This document shows positions 51,355 through 60,831 of a DNA stretch of 64,000 bases, piece after piece. Position 1 is the first letter of the stretch. Every line of letters begins with the position of its first letter. The notes beneath the pieces were generated by a model, which was not told the origin of the DNA, ran no database searches, and saw nothing but the letters and a program-made list of their open reading frames with translations. Origin of the DNA: Candidatus Rokuibacteriota bacterium (GTDB lineage: Bacteria > Methylomirabilota > Methylomirabilia > Rokubacteriales > CSP1-6); NCBI GenBank assembly GCA_003220615.1, contig QHTB01000139.1, forward strand, positions 122,777 to 186,776, given 5' to 3'. Position numbers and translations under genes: made by a program.

Positions 51355-52374
51355 TCAACCCGTGAAGATCCTCTCCATCCGCTCAACCGCGCGGTCCCAG
51401 TCGAAGGCCGTCGTCACCAGTTTCTGACCCGCCGCGGCGAGCGCGCGCCGGAGCGCGTCGTCCCGGACCATCCGCTCGAGCTTCACGGCCAGATCCCCCA
51501 CGTCGCGTCGCCGCGCCACCAGCGCCGTCTCGCCGTCCCGCGCGTAGTCGCGACAGCCGCCGTTGTCGTACGTCACGAGCGCGGCGCCGCACGCCATCGC
51601 TTCCATCGGCGGCATGCCCAATCCCTCGTCCCACGACGGACACAGGTAGATGTCGGCGCTGGAGTAGAGCACGGCCAGTCGATCCTGGGCGGGATTCTCG
51701 TGGAACTCATCGTAGCGGTCGCGCTCGCGCGGTGGCTTGACGCCGAACCCGACGAGGCACACCGACGGCACCGTATTCTTGACACGCGCGATGGCTTCGA
51801 GCCCGTCGGGCACGCCCTTCCAGGCGTAATCGTGGTGCAGCATCAGGACGCGTGGCCGCATCGTGCCGGCCTCGGCGGCGACGGGATGGAAGAGCGCGCG
51901 GTCCACCGGCGTCACGAGAATCTCGGCGTCGCGCCCGAAGCGCTCGCGCAGGACGTCACGCAGCCAGGTCGAGATCACGATGGTCTGGAGCGGCAGGCGA
52001 TACGTCGCGTCGACGGTCGTCGCGTCGCCGTGGTAGAGACTCTCGTAGTGCTGGACGAGGTAGAACTTTCGCCCCGCCGGCGCCGGAGCGGCCGCGACGA
52101 TCGGCGCCGACTGCCACGCCGTCGCCACGATCACGTCGCCCGGCGGCAGCCACTCCGGTGACCAGCGCGTCACCCACTCGATACGCGCGCGAAAGCTCGG
52201 CAGCCAATCCGGCCTCACACCACGCAGCCGCCGGCCGAGAGCGCGGAGACGGCCGTGGGCGGGGACGAGCACGGTCACGCGATGTCCTCGGCCCGCGAGA
52301 CGGTCCGCGTACGTGAGGATGGCGCGCACGCCTCCGGCGATCCTCACGTGCGGACAGAGAAACGTGATTCGCAC
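51355..52374 (-). CDS. GT4-family glycosyltransferase
   Basis: MRITFLCPHVRIAGGVRAILTYADRLAGRGHRVTV; SWDEGLGMPPMEAMACGAALVTYDNGG. Confidence 0.9.
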   Translation of the reverse strand: MRITFLCPHVRIAGGVRAILTYADRLAGRGHRVTVLVPAHGRLRALGRRLRGVRPDWLPSFRARIEWVTRWSPEWLPPGDVIVATAWQSAPIVAAAPAPAGRKFYLVQHYESLYHGDATTVDATYRLPLQTIVISTWLRDVLRERFGRDAEILVTPVDRALFHPVAAEAGTMRPRVLMLHHDYAWKGVPDGLEAIARVKNTVPSVCLVGFGVKPPRERDRYDEFHENPAQDRLAVLYSSADIYLCPSWDEGLGMPPMEAMACGAALVTYDNGGCRDYARDGETALVARRRDVGDLAVKLERMVRDDALRRALAAAGQKLVTTAFDWDRAVERMERIFTG

Positions 52375-52429
52375 TAGCGCGGGGCCATCACGACCGGGCG
52401 AGGAATCGCGGGCAACACGGCGTGCCGCA

Positions 52430-54082
52430 CTAGATGGCCATGGATACCTGGCCGGTGCGGCGATAGGCCGCCGGGTCGAGCACGACGTTGATGCACCACA
52501 CGTCGTCCGAAGCGAGCGCGCGCTCGAGCGCAGGGCCGAGGTCGGCCGGCTTGGTCACGAGCGCGCCGCGGCCGCCGAGCGCCTCGACCATCAGATCGTA
52601 GCGGGCGGTCGGCAACGACGTCGCGACCGCGCGCTCGGCGCCGAAGAACTGGAGCTGCGGATTGCGGATCTGGCCCCAGCCGCCGTCGTTGCCGATCACG
52701 CAGACGATCGGCGCTCCAAAGCGCCCCGCCGTCTCCATGTCCATGCCGTTGAGCCCGAATGCGCCGTCGCCGGCGATGAGCAACACGCGCCGGCCCGGGT
52801 TCAAGAGCTTGGCGGCGAGCGCGAACGGCGGACCGACGCCGAGGCAGCCGAAGGGGCCCGGATCGAGCCACTGCCCGGCCCGGTGCAGCGGCACGTACTT
52901 GGCCGCGCAGCCGACGACGTCGCCGCCATCGCCCACCACGATCGTCTCCGGCGTGACGACACGGGCGATCTCCGCGGCGAGCCGATAGTGGGAGATCGGC
53001 ACGTCGTCGGCCGCCGCGAGCCCGGCGAGCTCGCGCCGCCCCTCGGCCTCGCGCGTGCCGACGGCCTCGCGCCAGGACCGCAGGCGCTCGGCGATCCCCT
53101 TCGGCAACGCGTCGAGGAGCTGGCGCAGCACCACGTCGATGTCGCCCACGGCGCCGAGCGCCAGCGCGCGGTTGCGGCCGAGCTCCGACGGATCGGCGTC
53201 GATCATCGCAACTTTCACGTTCTCGGCGAAGGTCGGCGGCCGGCCGTAACCGAGACGGAAGTCGAGCGGCGCGCCGAGCACGAGGACGAAGTCGGCCTGA
53301 CCGAGCGCGAAGCCGCGCGCTGCCGCCACCGCACACCGATGATCGCTCGGGAGCGTTCCACGCCCCGCGCCGTTCATGAGAACGGGGACACCCGCGCGCT
53401 CGGCGAAGGCGGCGAGCGCCGCCGACGCGCCGTCCCAGTAGACGCCGCTGCCGGCGATGACCAGCGGGCGCTCGGCCTCGCCGATGAGCCGGGCCAGTTC
53501 GGCCAGCGCGGGCGCCGCCAGTCCGGCGGGCGTGCGATGAACGTAGCTCGTCGGAATCGGCGCCAGGCGGTCCTCGACCTGCGTGAGCAGGAGATCGACG
53601 GGGATCTCGACGAAGACCGGCCCCGGCCGGCCGGAGAGCGCAGCGCGAATCGCGGTCGTCAGCGTCTCGGGGATCTGGCGCGTCTCCGCGACGGACCACG
53701 AGCCCTTCGTGATCGGCCGCAGCAGCGCCACCTGCTCCATCTCCTGGAGGGCGCCGAGGCCGCGCAAGCCGAGCGGAGCGGCGCCCCCGATGAGGAGCAC
53801 GGGACTCCGCGCCGAATACGCGTTGGCGACGCCGGTCACCGCATCGGTCACGCCCGGCCCCGCCGTGACGATCGCGACGCCGAGATTGCGGGTGAGACGC
53901 GCCCAGGCATCCGCGGCATGCGCAGCCGCCTGCTCGTGGCGCAGATCGATGACGCGGATCCCCTCGCGGAGGCAGCCGTCGTAGATCGGCAGGATGTGGC
54001 CGCCACACAGCGTGAACACGTGGCTCACGCCCGCCTGCGCGAGGACACGCGCGACGAGATCGCCGCCGCTCAGCTCGGCCAT
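52430..54082 (-). CDS. Thiamine-pyrophosphate enzyme (acetolactate synthase-like)
   Basis: GVSHVFTLCGGHILPIYD, RHEQAAAHAADAWARLT, VGDGGDVVG, IAGDGAFGLNGMDMETAGRF. Confidence 0.9.
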   Translation of the reverse strand: MAELSGGDLVARVLAQAGVSHVFTLCGGHILPIYDGCLREGIRVIDLRHEQAAAHAADAWARLTRNLGVAIVTAGPGVTDAVTGVANAYSARSPVLLIGGAAPLGLRGLGALQEMEQVALLRPITKGSWSVAETRQIPETLTTAIRAALSGRPGPVFVEIPVDLLLTQVEDRLAPIPTSYVHRTPAGLAAPALAELARLIGEAERPLVIAGSGVYWDGASAALAAFAERAGVPVLMNGAGRGTLPSDHRCAVAAARGFALGQADFVLVLGAPLDFRLGYGRPPTFAENVKVAMIDADPSELGRNRALALGAVGDIDVVLRQLLDALPKGIAERLRSWREAVGTREAEGRRELAGLAAADDVPISHYRLAAEIARVVTPETIVVGDGGDVVGCAAKYVPLHRAGQWLDPGPFGCLGVGPPFALAAKLLNPGRRVLLIAGDGAFGLNGMDMETAGRFGAPIVCVIGNDGGWGQIRNPQLQFFGAERAVATSLPTARYDLMVEALGGRGALVTKPADLGPALERALASDDVWCINVVLDPAAYRRTGQVSMAI

Positions 54083-54092
54083 GGCATCGCCG

Positions 54093-54764
54093 TCACCAGA
54101 ATTTCTCCCACTTCACGGCCTTGCGATCGAGGCCCTTCGCCATCAGCGCGTCGCGGACGCGGTTGATCGTCTCGCCTCCGCCGGCGACGTAGGCCACGAG
54201 GCCCTCCACGCTCGGCGTCAGCCGGTCGACCGCCGTCGCCGCCGATTCCGCGACGACCGGATGATACGCGAAGCTCGGGTAGCGGCGCGCGAGAGAGCGA
54301 AACTCTTCGTCGTAGACGAGCCAGCCGGGGTCACGCGCCCAGTACGCGAGCGCCGCCGGTCGGCCAAAGCCCGTCGCGTAGAGCCAGGTCACGATCGAGC
54401 GTATCGGCACGATGCCGATCTCCTCGGCGACGAAGAGCGGACGACGCGCATCCCCCCGCGAGTACACGAAGCCACCGAGCGGCCCCTTGAAGCTCACCCG
54501 GTCGCCGGGCGCCAGGCCACGGAACCACGCGGAGCCCGGGCCGCCGGGCGCCACGTCGGCGCACAGCGTGAGGTGCCGCGGCTCGAGCGGCGTCGAGGCG
54601 ATCGTGTACGCGCGGACCGTCTTCGGGCTCAGCGGGACCGAGATCCACTGCCCGGCGGCGAACTCGAATTGCGGCGGGTCTTCCATGGTGAGATCGACTT
54701 CGACGATCTCGGCCGTCAGCGCGCGGCGGGCGGCCACGCGCGCCTGGCACTCGCGCGGCTTCAC
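54093..54764 (-). CDS. FAD/NAD-binding ferredoxin-reductase-type oxidoreductase
   Basis: GTG start; FAAGQWISVPLSPKTVRAYTIASTP flavin-binding motif, GPLGGFVY. Confidence 0.8.
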   Translation of the reverse strand: MKPRECQARVAARRALTAEIVEVDLTMEDPPQFEFAAGQWISVPLSPKTVRAYTIASTPLEPRHLTLCADVAPGGPGSAWFRGLAPGDRVSFKGPLGGFVYSRGDARRPLFVAEEIGIVPIRSIVTWLYATGFGRPAALAYWARDPGWLVYDEEFRSLARRYPSFAYHPVVAESAATAVDRLTPSVEGLVAYVAGGGETINRVRDALMAKGLDRKAVKWEKFW

Positions 54765-55696
54765 CGTCGAAGGCGCGGCAGCACCTCGGCGGCGATCAGC
54801 TCGAGCTGCTCGCGCTCGTTCGGCGGTTCGCAGATCGCGTTCAGCAGGAAGTAGGTGCACCCGGCGTCGCGGAACTCGGCAAGCCGGGCGGCGCACTGCT
54901 CGGGCGTACCGATGACGCCGTACCGGTCGGCCAGCGGGCCGAAGTCCTGAGCGTAACGCTTGCTGAGTCGCGCCACCCACGCCGAGCGCGCGCGCTCGTA
55001 GTCGCGGCCGACGGTGATGAAGGTCAGGTGCGCCGTCGCGAAACCATCGAGCCCACGGCCCACCGACGCCGCCGCGGCGCGAATCTTCTCGAGGCTCTGG
55101 CGATAGCGGGCGGGCGTCACCACGTACGAGACCCAGCCGTCGCCCTGCCGGCCCGCGCGCGCCAGCGCGGCGTCCGAGCGGCCACCGACCCAGATCGGTG
55201 GCCCGGGCTTCTGCGCGGGTTTCGGATCGATGCTGACGCCGTCGAACTGCGTGAAGCGGCCCTTGAAGCTGGCCGGCGTGTCGCGCCAGAGCGTGCGCAC
55301 GACGTCGATGGCCTCGGTCACGCGGGCGCCGCGCTCTCTGTGGGGCACGCCGCACGCGTCGAACTCCTTCGGATTCTCGCCGCCGACGCCCACGCCGAAG
55401 ATGAGCCGGCCGCCGGAGAGCGCGTCGAGCGTGGCGGTGACCTTCGCGGCCACGGCGGGCGGGCGGAGCGCGAGCAGGTACACGGCGCTGCCGAGCCGGA
55501 TCCTGGTGGTGATCGACGCATACGACGCCAGCAGCGTCAGCGACTCCCACAGCGGCAGATTGAACGAGACGTGGTCGCCGCACCACACGGAGTCGAAGCC
55601 GAGCGCCTCCACGCGCCGAACGAGATCCCACTGCTCCTGGGGCGAATGGACCGAGAGGGACGCGCCGAACCGGGTCGCCGGGGAAACCGGCGTCAC
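54761..55696 (-). CDS. LLM-class F420/flavin-dependent oxidoreductase
   Basis: GTG start; VEALGFDSVWCGDHVSFNLPLWESLTLLA, LDALSGGRLIFGVGVGGENPKEFDA. Confidence 0.9.
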   Translation of the reverse strand: MTPVSPATRFGASLSVHSPQEQWDLVRRVEALGFDSVWCGDHVSFNLPLWESLTLLASYASITTRIRLGSAVYLLALRPPAVAAKVTATLDALSGGRLIFGVGVGGENPKEFDACGVPHRERGARVTEAIDVVRTLWRDTPASFKGRFTQFDGVSIDPKPAQKPGPPIWVGGRSDAALARAGRQGDGWVSYVVTPARYRQSLEKIRAAAASVGRGLDGFATAHLTFITVGRDYERARSAWVARLSKRYAQDFGPLADRYGVIGTPEQCAARLAEFRDAGCTYFLLNAICEPPNEREQLELIAAEVLPRLRR

Positions 55697-57753
55697 CGGG
55701 GGAACGCTTCGCGCACGCCGCCGTCCACGGTGATCGTGCAGCCCGTGGTCTTGGCCGAGCGGTCGGACGCCAGGAAGAGCACGGCCTCGGCAACATCCTC
55801 GGGGAGGATGCGAGCCCCGAGCAGGTTGCGCTTGCGATAGAAGTCCTCGAGCTGGTCCACGGTGATTCCCTGCGCCTGCGCGCGCTGCCGCCGCACGTCG
55901 TCCGACCACAGCCGCGAGTCCTGGAACACAGCGTCGGGATTCACGATGTTGGAACGGATGCCGTGGGGCGCGCCTTCGAGCGCGAGTACCTTCGCGAGCT
56001 GGGCCTCGGCGGCCTTGGCCGCCGAGTACGCGGCGAAGTCCTTGCCAGGCGCCATCACGTTCTTGGTGGCCACGAAGACCAGCGCGCCGCCGATCCCTTG
56101 CGCGATCATCACCCGCATCGCCTCGCGGGCCACGAGGAAGTGGCCCGTGGAGTTGACCGCGAACGAGCGTTCCCAGTCTGCGATGCTCATCTCGGCGACC
56201 GGCGCGGAGTGAGCGATGCCGGCGTTGGAGACGAGGATGTCGAGGCCTCCCCAGGTCAACACTGCGGCCTCGAACGCGGCCCGGATGGATGCTTCGTTCG
56301 TCACGTCCATGGCGAGGCCGAGCGCGCGTCCGGCTCCGACGGCGGCAATGATCTCCTCGGCCGTCTTCTTGGCACCGGCCTCGTCGACGTCACCGACCAG
56401 CACGTGGGCGCCCTCGGTCGCCAGGCGGCGGGCCACCGCCCGGCCGATACCCGAGGCGCCGCCGGTGACGAGAGCGATCCGCCGCGCCAGCTCCTTCTCG
56501 GGCGGTGCCAGCGTCAGCTTGTAGAGCTCGAGCGGCCAGTACTCGACGTCGAAGGCGTCCTTCGCCGTGAGCGAGACGTACCCACCGAAGGCCGTCGCGT
56601 TGCCGATGACGTCGATCGTGTGGTGATAGATGTCGCTCACGATCCCGGCCGTCCGGCGATCGCGGCCGATCGTGAACATGCCGAGCCCGGGGACAAGCAC
56701 GACACGCGGCAGCGCATCGATCAGCTCGACGCTTGGACCGCGATGGGCGTCGACGTACGCCGTGTAATCGCGCTCGAACGCGGCGAGACTGCGCTCGATC
56801 GCGGCCACGACGCCGGGCGCATCGTCAGCGCGCTCGAGGCCCACGAAGCACGGCAGGCGCTTGGTGTAGATGGTGTGGTCGGGCGTCGCCGGCCCGATCT
56901 GGGAGACCGCGGGCGCCTCGACCGACGAGACGAACTCGGTCACCCGGGCGTCGTCGTCGAAGCCGAGGATCTGGCGGCGGGGCCGGCTGAGCCGTCCGCG
57001 CAACCGTGGCGCGATGTGCAGCGCGAGCGCACGACGCTCGGCTGCTGGCAGGATCGCCACGCGCGGCCCGCCGAAGGCGCGGCGGCCCCGCTTGCGCTCG
57101 GCAATCGCCTCCTCGGCGCGCGTGATCAGCTCGATCGTCGCCTCGTAGGCCTCGCGCACGGTGGCGCCCCACGTGATCGTGCCGTGCTGGGCGAGCACCA
57201 GCGCCCGCGCGTCGGACCGCCCGGCGATGGCCTCCGCCACTTCGCGCGAGATCCCGAAGCCCGGACGCCGGTAGTCGAGCGCGATGACGTCCTTGCCATA
57301 GACGCCTTCGAGCGTGTCGGCCGCGCGGTCGTTGTTCGTCAGCGAGACGATCGCGTCGGCGTGCGTGTGCACCACGCACCGGCTCTCGACGAAGCCGTGC
57401 AGCAGCGTCTCGATCGACGGCCGCGGCCCCCCGGGCTCCTGGAGCGCGCGCGCCAGGTACGACACCATCTCCTGATCGTCCATCTCCTGACGCTCGAGCA
57501 GCGCGCGGATGTCGTCCATGCGCACGCCCGGGAAGTCCTTGCGCTGGATCGATTTCAGATCGGAGCCGCTTCCCTTCACGCGCAGGACGTCGACCGGCCG
57601 GTCGCGGTGATCGCGCTCGGTCGTCTTGATCGACGTGTTGCCTCCCCCCCACACGACGAGCGAGGTCTCGGCACCGATCAGGCGGGAGGCGTAGACGAGA
57701 GCGTCAAGCTCGGAGAGATCGCGGGTTTCGACGTCGCTCCAGCGGGACCGCAT
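55693..57753 (-). CDS. Bifunctional aldolase (RhaD/class II aldolase-like)/short-chain dehydrogenase
   Basis: N-terminal VVWGGGNTSIKT, HTHADAIVSLTN; C-terminal VTGGASGIGRAVARRLA, SNAGIAHS, YSAAKAAE. Confidence 0.9.
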   Translation of the reverse strand: MRSRWSDVETRDLSELDALVYASRLIGAETSLVVWGGGNTSIKTTERDHRDRPVDVLRVKGSGSDLKSIQRKDFPGVRMDDIRALLERQEMDDQEMVSYLARALQEPGGPRPSIETLLHGFVESRCVVHTHADAIVSLTNNDRAADTLEGVYGKDVIALDYRRPGFGISREVAEAIAGRSDARALVLAQHGTITWGATVREAYEATIELITRAEEAIAERKRGRRAFGGPRVAILPAAERRALALHIAPRLRGRLSRPRRQILGFDDDARVTEFVSSVEAPAVSQIGPATPDHTIYTKRLPCFVGLERADDAPGVVAAIERSLAAFERDYTAYVDAHRGPSVELIDALPRVVLVPGLGMFTIGRDRRTAGIVSDIYHHTIDVIGNATAFGGYVSLTAKDAFDVEYWPLELYKLTLAPPEKELARRIALVTGGASGIGRAVARRLATEGAHVLVGDVDEAGAKKTAEEIIAAVGAGRALGLAMDVTNEASIRAAFEAAVLTWGGLDILVSNAGIAHSAPVAEMSIADWERSFAVNSTGHFLVAREAMRVMIAQGIGGALVFVATKNVMAPGKDFAAYSAAKAAEAQLAKVLALEGAPHGIRSNIVNPDAVFQDSRLWSDDVRRQRAQAQGITVDQLEDFYRKRNLLGARILPEDVAEAVLFLASDRSAKTTGCTITVDGGVREAFPR

Positions 57754-57885
57754 CCGGGCCCCACGATACCACGGAGAATATTGCTCGCGTGTGACGGCCG
57801 GGGCGGAGTGACGGGCGCGAGCGGGGTGATCGTCCCGCCCGCGCCGATGGCGTCAGGGACGCGACATCACGACGTGCGTGGCTCT

Positions 57886-58422
57886 TCAGGGAAGCGACGT
57901 GGGGCTGATGCGCGCTCTCCCGTCGCCAAAGATCGTGCCGCACTCGTTCTTCGTCTGATAGGCGCCGTAGCCGGAGCCGAGCACCGCACCGGCCAGGCCT
58001 CCGATGAGCGCCCCCTCACCTGCCGCCTTACCGCCACCGGCGATGGCAGCACCAGCGGCGCCCAGTCCGGCGCCGACGAGGCCACCGACCGCGCCAGGCT
58101 TCGCGATGCGAAGCGCGCGATCGCCACCAGTGGAGCAGTCGGCGGGCACCGTCGCGACCGTCCTCGTCGGTGAAGCCGCCGGTGCAGGCGCTGAGGTAAC
58201 GGGCGCGGAGGTGACGGGCTCGGCGGCGACGGGCCGAGCCATCGGCTGCGCGGTGCGGCGGGCGAGGACAGGCGGCGTCGCGGCAACCGCGAGAGGTGCT
58301 GGCGCGACGACGGCCGGCCCGTCGGTGGGACGCGTGAAGTACGCCGTGGTCACACCCGTGATGAGCGCCGTCGTGAGAACGAGGGCCATGCCGATCGTCG
58401 CCAGCTTCCAGTGGTTGTACAT
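57886..58422 (-). CDS. Glycine-zipper membrane protein
   Basis: TM at N-terminus; [44 protein letters not shown]. Confidence 0.7.
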   Translation of the reverse strand: MYNHWKLATIGMALVLTTALITGVTTAYFTRPTDGPAVVAPAPLAVAATPPVLARRTAQPMARPVAAEPVTSAPVTSAPAPAASPTRTVATVPADCSTGGDRALRIAKPGAVGGLVGAGLGAAGAAIAGGGKAAGEGALIGGLAGAVLGSGYGAYQTKNECGTIFGDGRARISPTSLP

Positions 58423-58442
58423 TGGTCCCTCCACTCCCCCCT

Positions 58443-59174
58443 ATGACGACGAGCACACGCGCGGTATTCGTCGGGGTCGCGGTGGCCGCGAGCCTGGTGG
58501 CGCCGGCGACCGCGCGTGGTGACGGCATCATGCTGGTGTCAGCCGGCGCGTTCTGGATGGGCCGTGACGACGGCCCCGCCGAGGAGCGGCCGAGGCACCG
58601 CGTGTTCGTCACCGACTTCTGGATCGAGCGTCACAAGGTGACCAACGCCGAGTTCGCCGACTTCCTCAACGCTCAGGGCATCGTCTCGCCCGAGCGCGAG
58701 CGCCGCTACGACGAGGACGACGCCCACGCCCGGATCCACCTGATCCGTCTCGGAACACCCCCGCATCCGAAGGATGGACAGCCGGTTCGCTGGATCGCTG
58801 ATCGCGGCCACGAGCGGTCGCCCGCCGTCGTCGTCTCCTGGTTCGGCGCGCGCGACTTCTGCCGCTGGCGAGGCGGGCGGCTGCCCACCGAGGCGGAGTG
58901 GGAGAAGTCAGCGCGCGGAGACTACGGCGTCGAGGACCTGCTCGTCGGGCCGCGGGAGTGGACGGCCACGATCCTCGCGCCGTACCCTTATCGTCACGAC
59001 GATGGCCGAGAGCCGTTCCTCGGCCAGGGACGCGTGGTGATCCGTGGCGCCAGCCGCGACGACGCGGGGGTGGCGGCGACGAGCCGGCGCTCCGAAGACG
59101 GGCGCGGCGCCACGATGGGCCATCACGACGTCTCGTTCCGGTGTGCGACGTCGGAAGACCTGGGAGGGTATTGA
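58443..59174 (+). CDS. SUMF1/formylglycine-generating enzyme-like exported protein (short form)
   Basis: [63 protein letters not shown]. Confidence 0.85.
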   Translation: MTTSTRAVFVGVAVAASLVAPATARGDGIMLVSAGAFWMGRDDGPAEERPRHRVFVTDFWIERHKVTNAEFADFLNAQGIVSPERERRYDEDDAHARIHLIRLGTPPHPKDGQPVRWIADRGHERSPAVVVSWFGARDFCRWRGGRLPTEAEWEKSARGDYGVEDLLVGPREWTATILAPYPYRHDDGREPFLGQGRVVIRGASRDDAGVAATSRRSEDGRGATMGHHDVSFRCATSEDLGGY

Positions 59175-60808
59175 TGGCGGGCGTCGACGATCTGATGATG
59201 CATTACCCGCTCACCATCCAGCACATCTTCGAGCGCACGCGCCGCCTCTTCCCGAAGAAGACGCTGGCCACGCGTGTTCCCGGCGTCGGCCTCGTGAGAT
59301 CCACCTACGCCGATTTCGCCGAGCGCACCAGGCGGCTGGCCGGCGCGCTCAAGGCGCTCGGTGTCGGCAAGGGTGACCGCGTGGGGACGTTCGCCTGGAA
59401 CTCTCACCGCCATCTCGAGGCCTACTTCGCGCCTCCGCTCATGGGCGCCGTGCTGCACACGGTGAACATCCGGCTCTCCGCTCAGGACATCACCTACATC
59501 GTCAACCACGCGGCCGACCGGGTGCTCATCGTCGATGCCTCCTGCTGGCCGACGCTCGAGCCGATCCGCAAGAAGCTCGAAACCGTCGAGCACGTCATCG
59601 TGATGAAGGACACGCCCGGCGCCCAGATCCCGCCGGGCGCGCTCGACTACGAAGCGCTGCTGGCCGCCGCCACGCCGATGGCGGCGTGGCCGGCGCTCGA
59701 GGAGACCGACGCCGCCGGGATGTGCTACACGTCGGGCACCACCGGCCACCCCAAGGCCGCGGTCTACACGCACCGCGCGATCTTCCTGCACTCGCTGGCG
59801 TCGTCGATGACCGACGTGCTCGCCATCGGCGAGCGTGATGTCATCCTCCACATCGTTCCCATGTTCCACGCCAACGCGTGGTGCGTGCCCTTCGCGGGCG
59901 TGATGAACGGCGCCACCCAGATCTTCGGCGGCCCCAACCCGCAGCCGCGCGACATCATCGAGATCGTCCACAACGAGCGCGTGACCTTCGTCGGCGCCGT
60001 GCCCACGGTGTGGATCGCCATCGACGCGATCCTCGAGCAGGAGCCGCAGTGGGACATCTCATCGATCCGGTGCATCCCGATCGGCGGCTCGGCGGCACCC
60101 CGCACGCTCATCGAGAAGTTCGACAAGAAGTACGGCGCGTCGATGCTGCACGCCTGGGGCATGACGGAGATGACGCCGCTCGGCACCGTGTGCCGCCTCA
60201 AGTCATACCTCGACGCCGGGCCGGACGAGCAGCGATACGCGTATCGCGCCAAGCAAGGATATCCGGTGGCCGGCGTCGATCTTCGGATCGTGGACGACGA
60301 GGGCCGCGAGCAGCCCTGGGACGGGCAATCGATGGGCGAGATCCAGGTCCGCGGCCCCTGGGTGATCCGCTCCTACTACGACACGCCGGACTCGGCCGAT
60401 CGCTTCACCGAGGACGGATGGTTCAGGACCGGCGACGTCGCGGCCGTCGACCCCGAGGGGTACGTGATCATCACGGACCGCACCAAGGACCTCATCAAGT
60501 CGGGCGGTGAGTGGATCTCCTCGATCGACGTCGAGACGATGATCATGGGACATCCGAAAGTGCTGGAGGCGGCCGTCATCGCCGTCCCTCACCCCCGGTG
60601 GGTCGAGCGCCCGCTCGCCTGCGTCGTGCCCAAGCCGGGCGTGACGCTCGAGCCCGGCGAGATCCTCGACTACCTGCGGCCCAAGCTGGCCAGGTGGGCG
60701 CTGCCCGACGAGGTCGTGTTGATCGAAGCCGTGCCCAAGACGAGCGTCGGCAAGTTCGACAAGAAAGTCCTGCGCGAGCGCTTCAAGAGCTGGACGCCTC
60801 GACGCTGA
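59174..60808 (+). CDS. Long-chain fatty-acid--CoA ligase/AMP-binding protein
   Basis: MCYTSGTTGHPKAAVYTHRAI, MLHAWGMTEMTPLG, GWFRTGDVAAVDPEGYVIITDRTKDLIKSGGEWISS. Confidence 0.95.
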   Translation: MAGVDDLMMHYPLTIQHIFERTRRLFPKKTLATRVPGVGLVRSTYADFAERTRRLAGALKALGVGKGDRVGTFAWNSHRHLEAYFAPPLMGAVLHTVNIRLSAQDITYIVNHAADRVLIVDASCWPTLEPIRKKLETVEHVIVMKDTPGAQIPPGALDYEALLAAATPMAAWPALEETDAAGMCYTSGTTGHPKAAVYTHRAIFLHSLASSMTDVLAIGERDVILHIVPMFHANAWCVPFAGVMNGATQIFGGPNPQPRDIIEIVHNERVTFVGAVPTVWIAIDAILEQEPQWDISSIRCIPIGGSAAPRTLIEKFDKKYGASMLHAWGMTEMTPLGTVCRLKSYLDAGPDEQRYAYRAKQGYPVAGVDLRIVDDEGREQPWDGQSMGEIQVRGPWVIRSYYDTPDSADRFTEDGWFRTGDVAAVDPEGYVIITDRTKDLIKSGGEWISSIDVETMIMGHPKVLEAAVIAVPHPRWVERPLACVVPKPGVTLEPGEILDYLRPKLARWALPDEVVLIEAVPKTSVGKFDKKVLRERFKSWTPRR

Positions 60809-60831
60809 GCGCAGGGAGAAGGAGTCCCCTC

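Noticed and set aside
50985-51365. Plus-strand 126-aa ORF upstream of glycosyltransferase
   Set aside because: Has a possible coiled-coil C-terminus (ERERLLIEAVLSLARTLRDERDRLAERLRSVENELSTLASRLE), but the start is unclear and it overlaps the divergent FmdB start; not strong enough to call.
55963-58173. Plus-strand 736-aa ORF opposite the aldolase-SDR gene
   Set aside because: Shadow ORF with no family motifs; the minus-strand product is well supported.
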